This document shows, in pieces, positions 14,472 to 21,549 of a DNA stretch of 37,727 bases (positions are counted from its first letter, which is position 1; each line of letters begins with the position of its first letter). This DNA comes from a virus. Location of the stretch: the IMG/VR virus record IMGVR_UViG_3300044617_002125, positions 1 to 37,727 of that record; one strand, given 5' to 3'. The notes beneath the pieces were generated by a model, which saw only the letters and a list, made by a program, of their open reading frames with translations, was not told the DNA's origin and ran no database searches. Made by a program: the position numbers and the translations under genes.

Positions 14472-14488
14472 GCTTTTAAACGCCAAAG
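14472..14488 (-). repeat. Right copy of the 17-bp inverted repeat flanking hsp20
   Basis: The plus strand reads GCTTTTAAACGCCAAAG. It begins immediately after the start site predicted from the -10 at 14496-14501, so a transcript would begin with it and could pair with the copy near the transcript's 3' end. A smaller hairpin (TTTGCTTT/AAAGCAAA, 14469-14492) also covers the site. Confidence 0.8.
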
Positions 14489-14495
14489 CAAAAAT

Positions 14496-14523
14496 ATTAT
14501 ACACTTTTTACAAAAAAAGTAAA
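14496..14523 (-). promoter_or_regulatory. Probable hsp20 promoter
   Basis: Perfect -10 TATAAT (14496-14501) with a 16-bp spacer and a weak -35 TTTACT (14518-14523). The start site would be near 14489, giving a ~60-nt leader that ends in the AAAGGAG site. The promoter overlaps the last codons of the 28-aa gene. Confidence 0.55.
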
Positions 14524-14594
14524 CCAAAAATTAAATAGGCAATTAAAATAATGGAGCCAACTATTACGATTTTTAGTCTTTCTTTTGTGTTCAT
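14508..14594 (-). CDS. 28-residue single-pass membrane peptide
   Basis: MNTKERLKIVIV then GSIILIAYLIFGLLFL: a basic start and one hydrophobic helix of about 20 residues. ATG at 14594 with GAAAGG 12 nt upstream; stop at 14508. It is short enough for chance, but the charge and hydrophobicity pattern, the purine-rich upstream site and placement in an otherwise empty gap support it. It may be a small membrane effector. Confidence 0.5.
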   Translation of the reverse strand: MNTKERLKIVIVGSIILIAYLIFGLLFL

Positions 14595-14806
14595 TTTAAA
14601 AGTAAACCTTTCAGTTGATTTAAAAGAATCGGTACTTTAGCACAAGCTAAGTTTTTCTTTTTGATTTTTAAGGGTTGAGTTTTGCAACGCTTAATTTTCA
14701 GTTTTTTCGAACGCAACAGAAAAAACTCTGCTAGTGTCCAGCTTGCGTTCCGGTATCGTATGGACGATCCATGTAGTGAGTGCTTTTCCCTATCTTTTAA
14801 ACCAAC
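14595..14806. other. Non-coding gap with inverted repeats
   Basis: 212 bp with no convincing gene. It has a 9-bp inverted repeat (AGTTTTTTC at 14700-14708, GAAAAAACT at 14719-14727) and a short hairpin ATCGT-CCAT-ACGAT on the minus strand near 14757-14770. Neither is a classic terminator. It might hold a leader or small RNA downstream of the 14807-15256 gene. A 13-codon minus-strand frame starting MDRPYD was not accepted. Confidence 0.4.
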
Positions 14807-15256
14807 TTACTCGGTAAAGTCGATTTGCGTTTTCGCATTAAAGTCATCGATTTCATCTTGAAGTTGATTAATCTCGACCTGGAATAAATCAACTTGCTCA
14901 TCTAGCTTTTCGCGATTCAAGAAGGCTTTCCATTCGTATGTGTAAACCTCTTTGGTGCCATAAGAGGCTTTTTCTTCGCCCTCTTTATAAGGAACTCCTT
15001 GTAGCCAATTAATTATTCCTTTTAACTCAGAAAGGCGAACTAGTTTTTCTGCGATGGGTGCAGAAGCCCTTGAAATAGAACCTTTTAGCCTTGTAATTCT
15101 GTCTAATTGAAGCAACAAATCGGAATAAACTTTTTGCGCGTCCACGGATGACGTATTGTCGCTTCGTTTCGAATTTTCGCGCCTAAAAATCTCTTGTAGT
15201 TTTGAAATTTCTCCAGCGAATCGATTTTTTGTTTTGAGTGCTTTAGCTATATTCAT
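14807..15256 (-). CDS. Coiled-coil protein, DIP1984/septicolysin-like
   Basis: 149 residues, nearly all helical. The start MNIAKALKTKNRFAGEISKL, the block NSKRSDNTSSVDA and the end EINQLQDEIDDFNAKTQIDF match a family of small coiled-coil proteins found in bacteria and phages, annotated DIP1984 or septicolysin-like, of unknown function. The ATG is fixed by the family-like start, yet lies only 8 nt after the -10 of an excellent promoter, so the mRNA should be leaderless. It overlaps the upstream 59-aa gene by ATGA, so it could also be read from a longer transcript. Confidence 0.75.
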   Translation of the reverse strand: MNIAKALKTKNRFAGEISKLQEIFRRENSKRSDNTSSVDAQKVYSDLLLQLDRITRLKGSISRASAPIAEKLVRLSELKGIINWLQGVPYKEGEEKASYGTKEVYTYEWKAFLNREKLDEQVDLFQVEINQLQDEIDDFNAKTQIDFTE

Positions 15257-15432
15257 ACTTTATTAGTATAAGAACTTTTTTTCGTATTGTCAAATTTTTT
15301 GTGAGTTGACCAGTCTATTTCGTCATAATTGTCCCAAAATTTTTTGCTTATATTTCTTGGTCTATCTCCTTTTCCTGCTTCACTTTTATTAGTGAAGTTG
15401 CTTTTTTCTGCTTTTGAATTGTTTTGTTCCAT
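15253..15432 (-). CDS. 59-residue conserved small phage protein
   Basis: Starts at ATG 15432 and ends in TGA overlapping the next ATG. The motif GKGDRPRNISKKFWDNYDEI resembles a small family widespread in phages (GKGD-x-PR followed by a F-x-x-N-Y/W-D-x-I motif), function unknown. The first ~22 residues are Lys/Ser/Asn-rich and probably disordered. It overlaps the membrane protein upstream by 44 bp, and its last third contains the promoter of the next gene. Confidence 0.75.
   Translation of the reverse strand: MEQNNSKAEKSNFTNKSEAGKGDRPRNISKKFWDNYDEIDWSTHKKFDNTKKSSYTNKV
15265..15293 (-). promoter_or_regulatory. Consensus sigma70 promoter giving a leaderless mRNA
   Basis: On the minus strand: TTGACA (15288-15293), 17-bp spacer, TATACT (15265-15270), 8 nt to the ATG at 15256. 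The expected start site is at or within 2 nt of the ATG. It lies entirely inside the 15253-15432 coding frame. Confidence 0.85.
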
Positions 15433-15805
15433 ATATTGAGATATTTTTTTTCAAATTAAAAATAATAAACCAGGCTGAAAACCATATTATAGCGGATACA
15501 GTCCAGCCTTTTGATGCAAATATTAATATACAAAACCACCAACAAAGCCTGGAAAAATAAATAATTTTATTGTTTTTGTTTTTTTCAAACTTTAAATAAT
15601 TGATCAACCCGTTCTTATAAAAGAAAAAGCAGCTTAATATAAAAAACAAAAGGAAATTGATAAACAACACAAGGTTTTTTGCAGGTTCAAAATTCAAAAA
15701 GGCAGCCGTCCAAACAACTAAAACAGCAAAAACGTTTCTTATAGAATAAATTGCTATCCACTTGTTTTCTTGCATTTTTTTATGTAGATTGATTAAAAAA
15801 TTCAT
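15389..15805 (-). CDS. Polytopic membrane protein in the HTTM cassette
   Basis: 138 residues with about four hydrophobic helices: IYSIRNVFAVLVVWTAAF, LVLFINFLLFFILSCFFF, IIYFSRLCWWFCILIFA and SAIIWFSAWFIIFNL. The C terminus is basic (FKSRKKQLH), suggesting a cytoplasmic tail. Not recognised. Its start overlaps the HTTM stop by ATGA, so the two are co-translated and may form one membrane complex. Confidence 0.75.
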   Translation of the reverse strand: MNFLINLHKKMQENKWIAIYSIRNVFAVLVVWTAAFLNFEPAKNLVLFINFLLFFILSCFFFYKNGLINYLKFEKNKNNKIIYFSRLCWWFCILIFASKGWTVSAIIWFSAWFIIFNLKKNISIYGTKQFKSRKKQLH

Positions 15806-16653
15806 AATATTTTAAAGTTTACACAAAAACTAGCCAACGCGAGCATCATAGCTGGTGCGAAAAGCGTAAGATGCATGGTAATATACATACCAAAATGTAT
15901 AAATATTCCGATGATAGCATATATAAGCTGTGTTTCTTTAAACAATAAAAAAAGTGGCGCGAATAATTGATAAAATATTATCGCCCTGCTTGATAAGATA
16001 TTAATATATTGATTTTTAAATATTTTTGTTATGAAGTTTCTTTTGCCCCATGTTGGAGATCTTGTTGCAATCAACATTGGCGTGCCTTCTATCCAGGCTT
16101 TATCATTGATTTTGCATATGCCTGCATAAAAGTACATAAAAATTGTCATTATTTGTATGCATAAAATAGACGCACCAGGAACCATTAATTCTGGTATTAT
16201 AAATTTTCCGTTGAATAATAAAGAGTCAATTGAAAAAGAATATGCGCACGGTGATATAGCCAAACATAAAAGTATACATCTTATTACATTGTCACCGGCG
16301 GTGCTAATAAAAACAGACGCACGTTCTTGAAAATTATTAAAAATAAAACAAAAAATTATTGCAGATACATTATAAAATAAGCCTATACATGAAAAAATAC
16401 ATGAAGCTATAAATATAAATACTATTAAATTGTATTTGTTTGGGTGAGTACAAAAAATATTCTTCTTTTTATCCTGAAAAACTTTTTTACAGTGTGAGGC
16501 TTCAGACTTCGGGGAAGTTATCATTATAAAATCTTTGAAATTAAAAAGAATCCAAAAAAGAAAAAATCCAAAAACAACAGATCTATAAATACCTAATGAT
16601 GTAGCGTTTATATTATAAAAAACGGGATAGCTTATAAAATCATAAAATGTCAT
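15802..16653 (-). CDS. HTTM-family membrane protein (gamma-carboxylase-like, SdpB-like)
   Basis: 283 residues from ATG 16653; a longer start at 16710 would overlap the upstream gene by 71 bp. It has several hydrophobic helices and HTTM landmarks: GIYRSVVFGFFLFWILF near the N terminus, a central ASVFISTAGDNVIR-like segment, and the YFYAGICKINDKAWIEG signature (174-190). HTTM is the membrane domain of vitamin K-dependent gamma-carboxylases, and in bacteria includes SdpB, needed with SdpA to mature the SdpC toxin. I see no sign of the soluble carboxylase lumenal domain. It is part of a three-gene membrane cassette and is rarely noted in phages. Confidence 0.75.
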   Translation of the reverse strand: MTFYDFISYPVFYNINATSLGIYRSVVFGFFLFWILFNFKDFIMITSPKSEASHCKKVFQDKKKNIFCTHPNKYNLIVFIFIASCIFSCIGLFYNVSAIIFCFIFNNFQERASVFISTAGDNVIRCILLCLAISPCAYSFSIDSLLFNGKFIIPELMVPGASILCIQIMTIFMYFYAGICKINDKAWIEGTPMLIATRSPTWGKRNFITKIFKNQYINILSSRAIIFYQLFAPLFLLFKETQLIYAIIGIFIHFGMYITMHLTLFAPAMMLALASFCVNFKIL

Positions 16654-17236
16654 AATTATTTTTAATTTTTGCAAATTTTGGCGCATTTGGATTGTGCCAA
16701 ACAAAATCAAATTTTTCTAAATTTTTTAATTTTAATTCAGAGTCTCTATTTTCTATATCTGAATCTTTTGCATCCAAATCAAATTCTAAATTTCTCACGG
16801 ACAGAGTTTCTATTATTTCTCCTTTTTCCTTTAAAAAAGAGCTAACCGCCTGTTTAAAAATTCTATTGATATAAGTAGAGTTATAATTATAATGTGAAAC
16901 TAAATGGGTTGCAAAGGTTTTGTTTTTAAATTTCAGGTTTCCAACTTTTTTGTCTTTTATTAGAATCCATCTGTATTGTTTTCCGCACGTAGTTCTTGTA
17001 GTTATAACAAGATCATAAAATTTTTTATCATTTAAGTGCAAAAAAAGTTCCCAAGCTGGAAACACATTATATTTATATATAATATTGTTTATTGGATTTT
17101 TAAGATTTTTAAAAAAAATACCTATTGGGCTACCGTGCAGCATTCCAAAGTCAAAAACATAAGAATATAAATATATATAAAAGAATACAATTCCAATACA
17201 TTTGTAGGCTAAAATTAAAAAAAAATCAAAACTCAT
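16640..17236 (-). CDS. Membrane-anchored partner of the HTTM protein (possibly SdpA/DUF5819-like)
   Basis: 198 residues. One N-terminal membrane helix (FFLILAYKCIGIVFFYIYLY) is followed by a soluble domain with FPAWELFLHLNDKKFYDLVI, then YRWILIKDKK and NRIFKQAVSSFLKEKGEI. The plan (N-terminal anchor, short P-x-W-x-x-F motif, beta-rich domain, then an HTTM gene overlapping by 14 bp) resembles SdpA or DUF5819 proteins beside bacterial HTTM genes. The sequence match is weak, so the family call is inference. It follows the RNA ligase by 2 bp. Confidence 0.6.
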   Translation of the reverse strand: MSFDFFLILAYKCIGIVFFYIYLYSYVFDFGMLHGSPIGIFFKNLKNPINNIIYKYNVFPAWELFLHLNDKKFYDLVITTRTTCGKQYRWILIKDKKVGNLKFKNKTFATHLVSHYNYNSTYINRIFKQAVSSFLKEKGEIIETLSVRNLEFDLDAKDSDIENRDSELKLKNLEKFDFVWHNPNAPKFAKIKNNYDIL

Positions 17237-17238
17237 TT

Positions 17239-18336
17239 CTATTTATTATATGCAATATTATTTTTTATAAATTTAAAAATTTGTTGTTTTGGTATTGTTT
17301 TGCCATCTAGCACGCAAAATAAAAAAGAATGGAAGTTTTTTGCTGCATAATTTTCAATTATTTTTTCAGCTTTTTCTTTTCTTGTGTATTCAAGCGGCAT
17401 TTTTTGTAAAAAAGTTTTCCCCTCTGTCATTAGGTTATTAAAATAATCACCTTGTTGGCAAATTAATTTTAACTTCTCATCTAATTGCGAAGCTATTTCA
17501 AAATCAAATTCGGTTTCTATTTTTTTAAAAAAATCTTCGTATGAAGATATCCTGTTGTCTATGTAATAGTCTATTAAATTATCTATTGAATTTAATTGAG
17601 ATTTTATTCGATGCAACTGTAAATACCAGTCCGACTTTAATTTTATTCTATTTTGCCCATCATTATAAACCAAAACAATGCCTTCTTTATTTTTCCATGA
17701 TTTTACTAGATTTAACAAAGATTGAGTTGTGGGTTTTGAGTCTAAATGGTATCTTTCCGGCAATTTAGGATAACCAATCTGCTCCCATATATCATATAGT
17801 TCAGAATTAGTTATCATTTCCATCGTATTTTTATCTACTCCGCCAAGAAAATAAAAATCTACCTCTTTTGGCCGAACAACTATTACGTTATTTGGTGTTA
17901 CAATTTCAAATAATAAAGAATAACTCTGATTATTTTTTAAAAATTCAATCAATTGCGGGTATTTCTTTGGAAGCAATTCAAAGTCTTTATAATTTTCTTG
18001 TTTTTTATAAGAAGCCGTGCCCCTTGTTCTCATTGAGAATTTATTATTAACGTAATCACATATTAAACAAGAACCATCTATTTTGTCGTATAAAACCCAA
18101 TCATTAAATTTATCAGGATCGGGATAACAATCAGGCTTTTCACCTTTGTTGAAAAATTTTTTAAACCCGCTAGATAATACATTTCCCTCTTTAGAAACTA
18201 TTAAAGAGCGAAAATGTAAATTTTTATCATTCCATTTCGCATCTATTTCTGGAGTTATCAGGTAAGCATCCAAATCGCAAAAAGTAACAGGAGTTATATT
18301 AAAATAACCTTCCTCTACCGGCAAATCTATTTTCAT
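17239..18336 (-). CDS. ATP-dependent RNA ligase (T4 Rnl1-like)
   Basis: 365 residues. Nucleotidyltransferase motifs in order: motif I YDKIDGS with adenylated K85; Ia RTRGT (103-107); III LLFEIV (141-146); IV KEGIVLVY (217-224); V IKLKSDW (231-237). The C-terminal ~125 residues are helical, like the specificity domain of Rnl1-type ligases. It probably reseals tRNAs cut by host defence nucleases. It begins an overlap chain: a 45-aa membrane gene overlaps its ATG by 4 bp, and the HTTM cassette follows by 2 bp. A second RNA ligase lies at 36939. Confidence 0.88.
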   Translation of the reverse strand: MKIDLPVEEGYFNITPVTFCDLDAYLITPEIDAKWNDKNLHFRSLIVSKEGNVLSSGFKKFFNKGEKPDCYPDPDKFNDWVLYDKIDGSCLICDYVNNKFSMRTRGTASYKKQENYKDFELLPKKYPQLIEFLKNNQSYSLLFEIVTPNNVIVVRPKEVDFYFLGGVDKNTMEMITNSELYDIWEQIGYPKLPERYHLDSKPTTQSLLNLVKSWKNKEGIVLVYNDGQNRIKLKSDWYLQLHRIKSQLNSIDNLIDYYIDNRISSYEDFFKKIETEFDFEIASQLDEKLKLICQQGDYFNNLMTEGKTFLQKMPLEYTRKEKAEKIIENYAAKNFHSFLFCVLDGKTIPKQQIFKFIKNNIAYNK

Positions 18337-18470
18337 TTTCTATTTATTAAAAATATAGATAAAACCAATCCAGACAAAATCAAATCAACCCAAACACTTG
18401 TGGAATAATAAAAACAAATACATGCGATACCAATAGTAAAAGTAATAATTGAAGTTTTATATAGATTCAT
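18333..18470 (-). CDS. 45-residue two-helix membrane peptide
   Basis: Starts at ATG 18470 and ends in TGA overlapping the RNA ligase ATG (ATGA). The hydrophobic stretches IITFTIGIACICFYYSTSV and WVDLILSGLVLSIFLI suggest a hairpin in the membrane with both ends cytoplasmic. Not recognised. The overlap and composition make it likely real despite its size; it may belong with the HTTM membrane genes downstream. Confidence 0.6.
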   Translation of the reverse strand: MNLYKTSIITFTIGIACICFYYSTSVWVDLILSGLVLSIFLINRK

Positions 18471-18496
18471 TTTTTAAATAAAAAAAATTTTATATT

Positions 18497-18838
18497 TCAT
18501 TCATCCGTAGAATATTTTACTTCGAAACCGCCCGTTTTGTAAAACCTTTCGTTCTCTTCTCCGCATTCTAACCAGCTATCTTCTGATTTTTCCAAAGAAG
18601 ACAAATATGTTTTCCATTCAGCAAGTTGACCTAATTTTTCCAGTGCAAACTCAGCATCCAAATTTAAATCGTAAGGTATTCCACCGTATAATATAAATTC
18701 TTTGATGTAGTTAAGAAAATCTTTATCGGTTTCTCCTTTATACGGATCATTTTCCAAGCTTCTAAAGTCATCAGGGTTAAGGTCAACAACTTCTGTTGCT
18801 TCAAACAGTATGACTTTTCTGCACTTTCTAATTTTCAT
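18497..18838 (-). CDS. Conserved hypothetical protein behind a perfect promoter
   Basis: 113 residues, acidic. MKIRKCRKVILFEATEVVDL at the N terminus, NPDDFRSLEND, and GEENERFYKTGGFEVKY at the end. I have seen the KTGGF ending in similar small phage proteins, none characterised. The ATG lies 7 nt after a perfect TATAAT, so translation should start at the mRNA 5' end. The strength of the promoter suggests it is expressed highly and early. The start overlaps the upstream phosphoesterase by 11 bp. Confidence 0.72.
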   Translation of the reverse strand: MKIRKCRKVILFEATEVVDLNPDDFRSLENDPYKGETDKDFLNYIKEFILYGGIPYDLNLDAEFALEKLGQLAEWKTYLSSLEKSEDSWLECGEENERFYKTGGFEVKYSTDE

Positions 18839-19535
18839 AAATGGGATTATATTGGAAAAGTTCGTTTATGTCAAGAAGTTTGTGACGGCATCCTGCGATT
18901 TCTTCTGTCCACGAAGAGTGAAAATGACCATAAAAATGAAAAGATGGTTGACATACTTTAAATATTTCGTCCATCATTGCTCTTTCATTATTCAAATCTT
19001 GAATAAGATAAGCATCCTCCCTTGCCCAGCCATAAACCATTTCATTGAAGTGTTGTGGAAAACACCAAGATGGCGCGGTATGCGTTACCAAAATATCAAC
19101 TTTTTGCAGCTTTTCTTTATCAAAAACAACACCCTCATCATCCCAATAAGATACACCGTTTTGTCTTCCTGTTCGGTCAATAGAAATAGCCCCGCCAATA
19201 AATTGAATAGATTTGCCATCGTATTCCATTATCGTATAGTCTTCAAGTAATTCAAAATTGCTTAGCTTAATTTGGTTTTCTGCTTTAAAATACTTTGGGC
19301 CGTCGTGGTTGCCTCTGGTGGCGTAAAAATTTATATTTCTATTTTTAAAAAAAGAATTAATTTCACTAAAAATTCTGGCTTCATAACCTGGATTGAATCC
19401 AATCCCGAGGTCACCAACCGAAATAATGTATGCATTTTCAATATTTTTTTTTGTCATATTGAAAAGTAGATGATTCCAATCGCCATGAATGTCACCCAGC
19501 AAAATTATAGGTTGCTTACAATTCAAAGTTTTCAT
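18828..19535 (-). CDS. Calcineurin-like phosphoesterase
   Basis: 235 residues. All metal-site motifs are present: GDIHGD (14-19), GDLG (41-44), GNHD (75-78), HTAP (152-155) and GHFH (203-206). It is the second of three metallophosphoesterases in the window, and the most canonical. Likely a phosphodiesterase or phosphatase on a nucleotide or phosphoprotein; substrate not deducible. Its 5' end overlaps the upstream gene by 20 bp. Its last codons carry the perfect promoter of the next gene. Confidence 0.88.
   Translation of the reverse strand: MKTLNCKQPIILLGDIHGDWNHLLFNMTKKNIENAYIISVGDLGIGFNPGYEARIFSEINSFFKNRNINFYATRGNHDGPKYFKAENQIKLSNFELLEDYTIMEYDGKSIQFIGGAISIDRTGRQNGVSYWDDEGVVFDKEKLQKVDILVTHTAPSWCFPQHFNEMVYGWAREDAYLIQDLNNERAMMDEIFKVCQPSFHFYGHFHSSWTEEIAGCRHKLLDINELFQYNPIYEN
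18846..18874 (-). promoter_or_regulatory. Perfect-consensus sigma70 promoter, leaderless
   Basis: On the minus strand: TTGACA (18869-18874), 17-bp spacer, TATAAT (18846-18851), both hexamers identical to consensus with optimal spacing. The ATG at 18838 is 7 nt beyond, the usual place for +1. The promoter lies within the last 16 codons of the upstream phosphoesterase. Confidence 0.88.
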
Positions 19536-19791
19536 TGTTATTTTTTTCTTGTTTTATGGCGTATTCTAACTCTTCTTTTAGTGCTTTTAAGGCTTCATTA
19601 TAGGTTTTGCATTTTATTTCCACTTTATCATAAACATATCCGTAATGTTCAATAATATAAACGGGCGGCTGTCCATAAGACCATTTGCTATTGATATACC
19701 AATGGCAATCCCTATCTTTATGATGATCTTTACCAATTAAAGAATACCATTCATTTGTAAGATTTGTTATTTCATCAATAATTTTATTCAT
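19516..19791 (-). CDS. Hypothetical protein
   Basis: 91 residues, not recognised. Tryptophan- and histidine-rich middle (DHHKDRDCHWYINSKWSYGQ, VYIIEHYGYV) and a helical, Lys/Glu-rich end (YNEALKALKEELEYAIKQEK). Such compact one-domain proteins are common in phage early regions. Overlaps the phosphoesterase start by 20 bp and begins 4 bp after the preceding stop. Confidence 0.65.
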   Translation of the reverse strand: MNKIIDEITNLTNEWYSLIGKDHHKDRDCHWYINSKWSYGQPPVYIIEHYGYVYDKVEIKCKTYNEALKALKEELEYAIKQEKNNNENFEL

Positions 19792-19795
19792 TTTT

Positions 19796-20077
19796 TTAAA
19801 AGCTTATGCTTATTGAAGTAAATGTATTTAATTTTATTTCTTTCCCAAAATGATCGTAATCTGGATTTATATTACTAGATATATATATTGCGTATTTTTT
19901 ATTTTTAGCCTCGTGTATGCGGAATTTGTATTCTGTATTTAGGTTTGTTGTTAGTTTTTCATTTTTTTGTTTTGAATAACTTGTGTTGCCGTATAATTGT
20001 ATATTATCAAATATAAATGCACTTGATTTTTCATTTGCTATAAAAAAGAAAAAAAATATAAAAAACAAAAGTTTCAT
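19796..20077 (-). CDS. Small exported protein with a signal peptide
   Basis: 93 residues from ATG 20077; a TTG start at 20092 is less likely. The N terminus KLLFFIFFFFFIANEKSSAF is a signal peptide with a likely cleavage near SSA. The mature ~70 residues alternate polar and hydrophobic strands (LTTNLNTEYKFRIHEA, KYAIYISSNI) and may be beta-rich. No Cys near the cleavage, so not a lipoprotein. It may act in the host periplasm, for instance in superinfection exclusion or lysis; not recognised. Confidence 0.6.
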   Translation of the reverse strand: MKLLFFIFFFFFIANEKSSAFIFDNIQLYGNTSYSKQKNEKLTTNLNTEYKFRIHEAKNKKYAIYISSNINPDYDHFGKEIKLNTFTSISISF

Positions 20078-20084
20078 TGTTGAT

Positions 20085-20486
20085 TTAAACAAGCCTGTCT
20101 TCCCAGCAAAAAATTACATTATCGAATTTTTGCAGCTTGAAAACCAGGTTATGGTATATTAATTTTTCCCATATCCCATATTTGTTTGCCAATCCAGAAC
20201 CGAGTTGTGAGATATAAAAAACTTTTGTTGGGTTTTTTGAAATTATTTTTTCTAGTTTAGTCAACTCCTCAAAAAAAACAGGCGAGTATTCTTCTGGCAT
20301 GTAGAATGAAGAATCTTTATTGTCAGGAAATTTTTTTGTTATAAAACCTATTGCATGAGGGTGGTCTCTTAATGCTGCCGCACCGCCATAACCAGTTCTT
20401 TCCAAATTGTCGCCAAAAATAAAATATGCATTTAGATTTTTATTTAAAAAATCTTCTGTGATTGTTCTGTTTTGAAAAATAGCCAT
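20085..20486 (-). CDS. Macro-like phage protein of the GDNLERTGYGGAA family
   Basis: 133 residues from ATG 20486; a TTG at 20498 would overlap the upstream gene. The motif FIFGDNLERTGYGGAAALRD (N-terminal third), GFITKKFPDN, SSFYMPEEYSPVFFEEL and the LGSGLANKYGIWEKL segment define a family found in phages and bacteria, without established function. The glycine-rich GYGGAA loop recalls macro-domain ADP-ribose-binding loops, so ADP-ribose or NAD metabolism is a reasonable guess, relevant to anti-defence. It lies in an overlap chain with a kinase and a phosphatase. Confidence 0.7.
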   Translation of the reverse strand: MAIFQNRTITEDFLNKNLNAYFIFGDNLERTGYGGAAALRDHPHAIGFITKKFPDNKDSSFYMPEEYSPVFFEELTKLEKIISKNPTKVFYISQLGSGLANKYGIWEKLIYHNLVFKLQKFDNVIFCWEDRLV

Positions 20487-20488
20487 TT

Positions 20489-21106
20489 TTATGTCCAAAA
20501 AAAGTCTCTGTATTCTATAAATTCTTTTAAGATTTTAGTATCGGTGTCGTCAATGAGTTTTTCAATTCTGTTAACTTCCTTGTATTTTACTTCATACGGT
20601 ATTCCGTCATCCTTTAGATATATTCGAGTCGTTCCATCTTCTTGCGGAATTCGCTCGAACATATCTTCGATTGGCTTGCTTGGAGGATAGGCGCTATCAA
20701 GATCAATTTCCAATTGTGGTCTTGCTTTTGTTATATAAAAATAAGTGTGTTCAAGCCATCTTGCAAATTTTTTATGCGCTTCGTCTGCTTCCCAGTCTAC
20801 AATATCAGCCTTGTATTCGTTTTCATAAAAGATTTTAATCATTTCAAAGTTTAATTCTACCATGAAATGAGAAGTGTCCCTCCATGTTCTAGGGATAAAT
20901 TTACGCAATCTTTTATTTTGAGGTTTGAAAATAGGCTTGATTTTTTCCCAGTAAATCATTCTCCACGAATAAGGAAAAATATCTAAAAAATCCCAAACCC
21001 CAAACTTTTCAAGGGTATAGCTTCTTATTTTGCCAAGAAAAGTTTTGTTTTTATTATCATCCAATTTAATTGAATGATTTTTTGCTGTGATCTTTTCAAG
21101 ATTCAT
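20489..21106 (-). CDS. Conserved phage hypothetical protein
   Basis: 205 residues. The block WEKIKPIFKPQNKRLRKFIP then RTWRDTSHFMVELNFEMIKI is a pattern I know from many tailed phages (basic N-P-R-Q-like stretch, IP-x-x-W-x-D, then a helix), function unassigned. The C-terminal part is helical and acidic. It couples by ATGA to the kinase upstream and lies 2 bp before the macro-like gene. Confidence 0.72.
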   Translation of the reverse strand: MNLEKITAKNHSIKLDDNKNKTFLGKIRSYTLEKFGVWDFLDIFPYSWRMIYWEKIKPIFKPQNKRLRKFIPRTWRDTSHFMVELNFEMIKIFYENEYKADIVDWEADEAHKKFARWLEHTYFYITKARPQLEIDLDSAYPPSKPIEDMFERIPQEDGTTRIYLKDDGIPYEVKYKEVNRIEKLIDDTDTKILKEFIEYRDFFWT

Positions 21107-21549
21107 CTAAAATCCTCCAAAGAATAAAATTCGTGTTTGTTTCTCATTTCTTCTACTTTCCAATCCGGAACGCCGTGTTCATTTTGAAAACGCCCCGTCA
21201 TGTGATGTATTTCTACACTATACCCATATTTTTTTGCCAAGTCAATATATGGTTTTGCGTCTCTTTTAATTAAAGAAGTATTCGAAACAATAACATCGTG
21301 ACCCATTTTCATGGCGTTTTCGGTATAGGTTTGGCATCGCTTGTGACAATAATTTAAATTTTTAGGATCAAAGTGATATATACCGAATTTATCTTTCATC
21401 CAATGATCTGCTTCAAAATTAAATTTTATTCCTTTTTCATTCATTAATTGCTTTGCAAAATAGGATTTTCCAGAACCTGAAGGTCCGGCGATTAAATAAA
21501 GCGTTTTACCAAGCCCAGCCGCCTTTTGGATTGTAAAGCGTGTTTCCAT
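21103..21549 (-). CDS. P-loop kinase (polynucleotide kinase/AAA_33-like)
   Basis: 148 residues. Walker A GPSGSGKS (22-29) follows a short lead KTLYLIA; a D-x-W motif (EADHWM) and VIVSNTSLIKRDAKPYIDLA with R as a likely lid or sensor residue follow. The fold resembles the 5'-kinase domain of T4 polynucleotide kinase and other small P-loop kinases. With two RNA ligases present, 5'-phosphorylation of cut tRNA is plausible; no phosphatase domain is attached. The 5' end overlaps the phosphatase gene by 44 bp. Confidence 0.78.
   Translation of the reverse strand: METRFTIQKAAGLGKTLYLIAGPSGSGKSYFAKQLMNEKGIKFNFEADHWMKDKFGIYHFDPKNLNYCHKRCQTYTENAMKMGHDVIVSNTSLIKRDAKPYIDLAKKYGYSVEIHHMTGRFQNEHGVPDWKVEEMRNKHEFYSLEDFR

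Noticed and set aside
14428-14489. RNA thermometer in the hsp20 leader
   Set aside because: The AAAGGAG site has no nearby UUUU or strong pairing partner; the leader hairpin lies far upstream of it.
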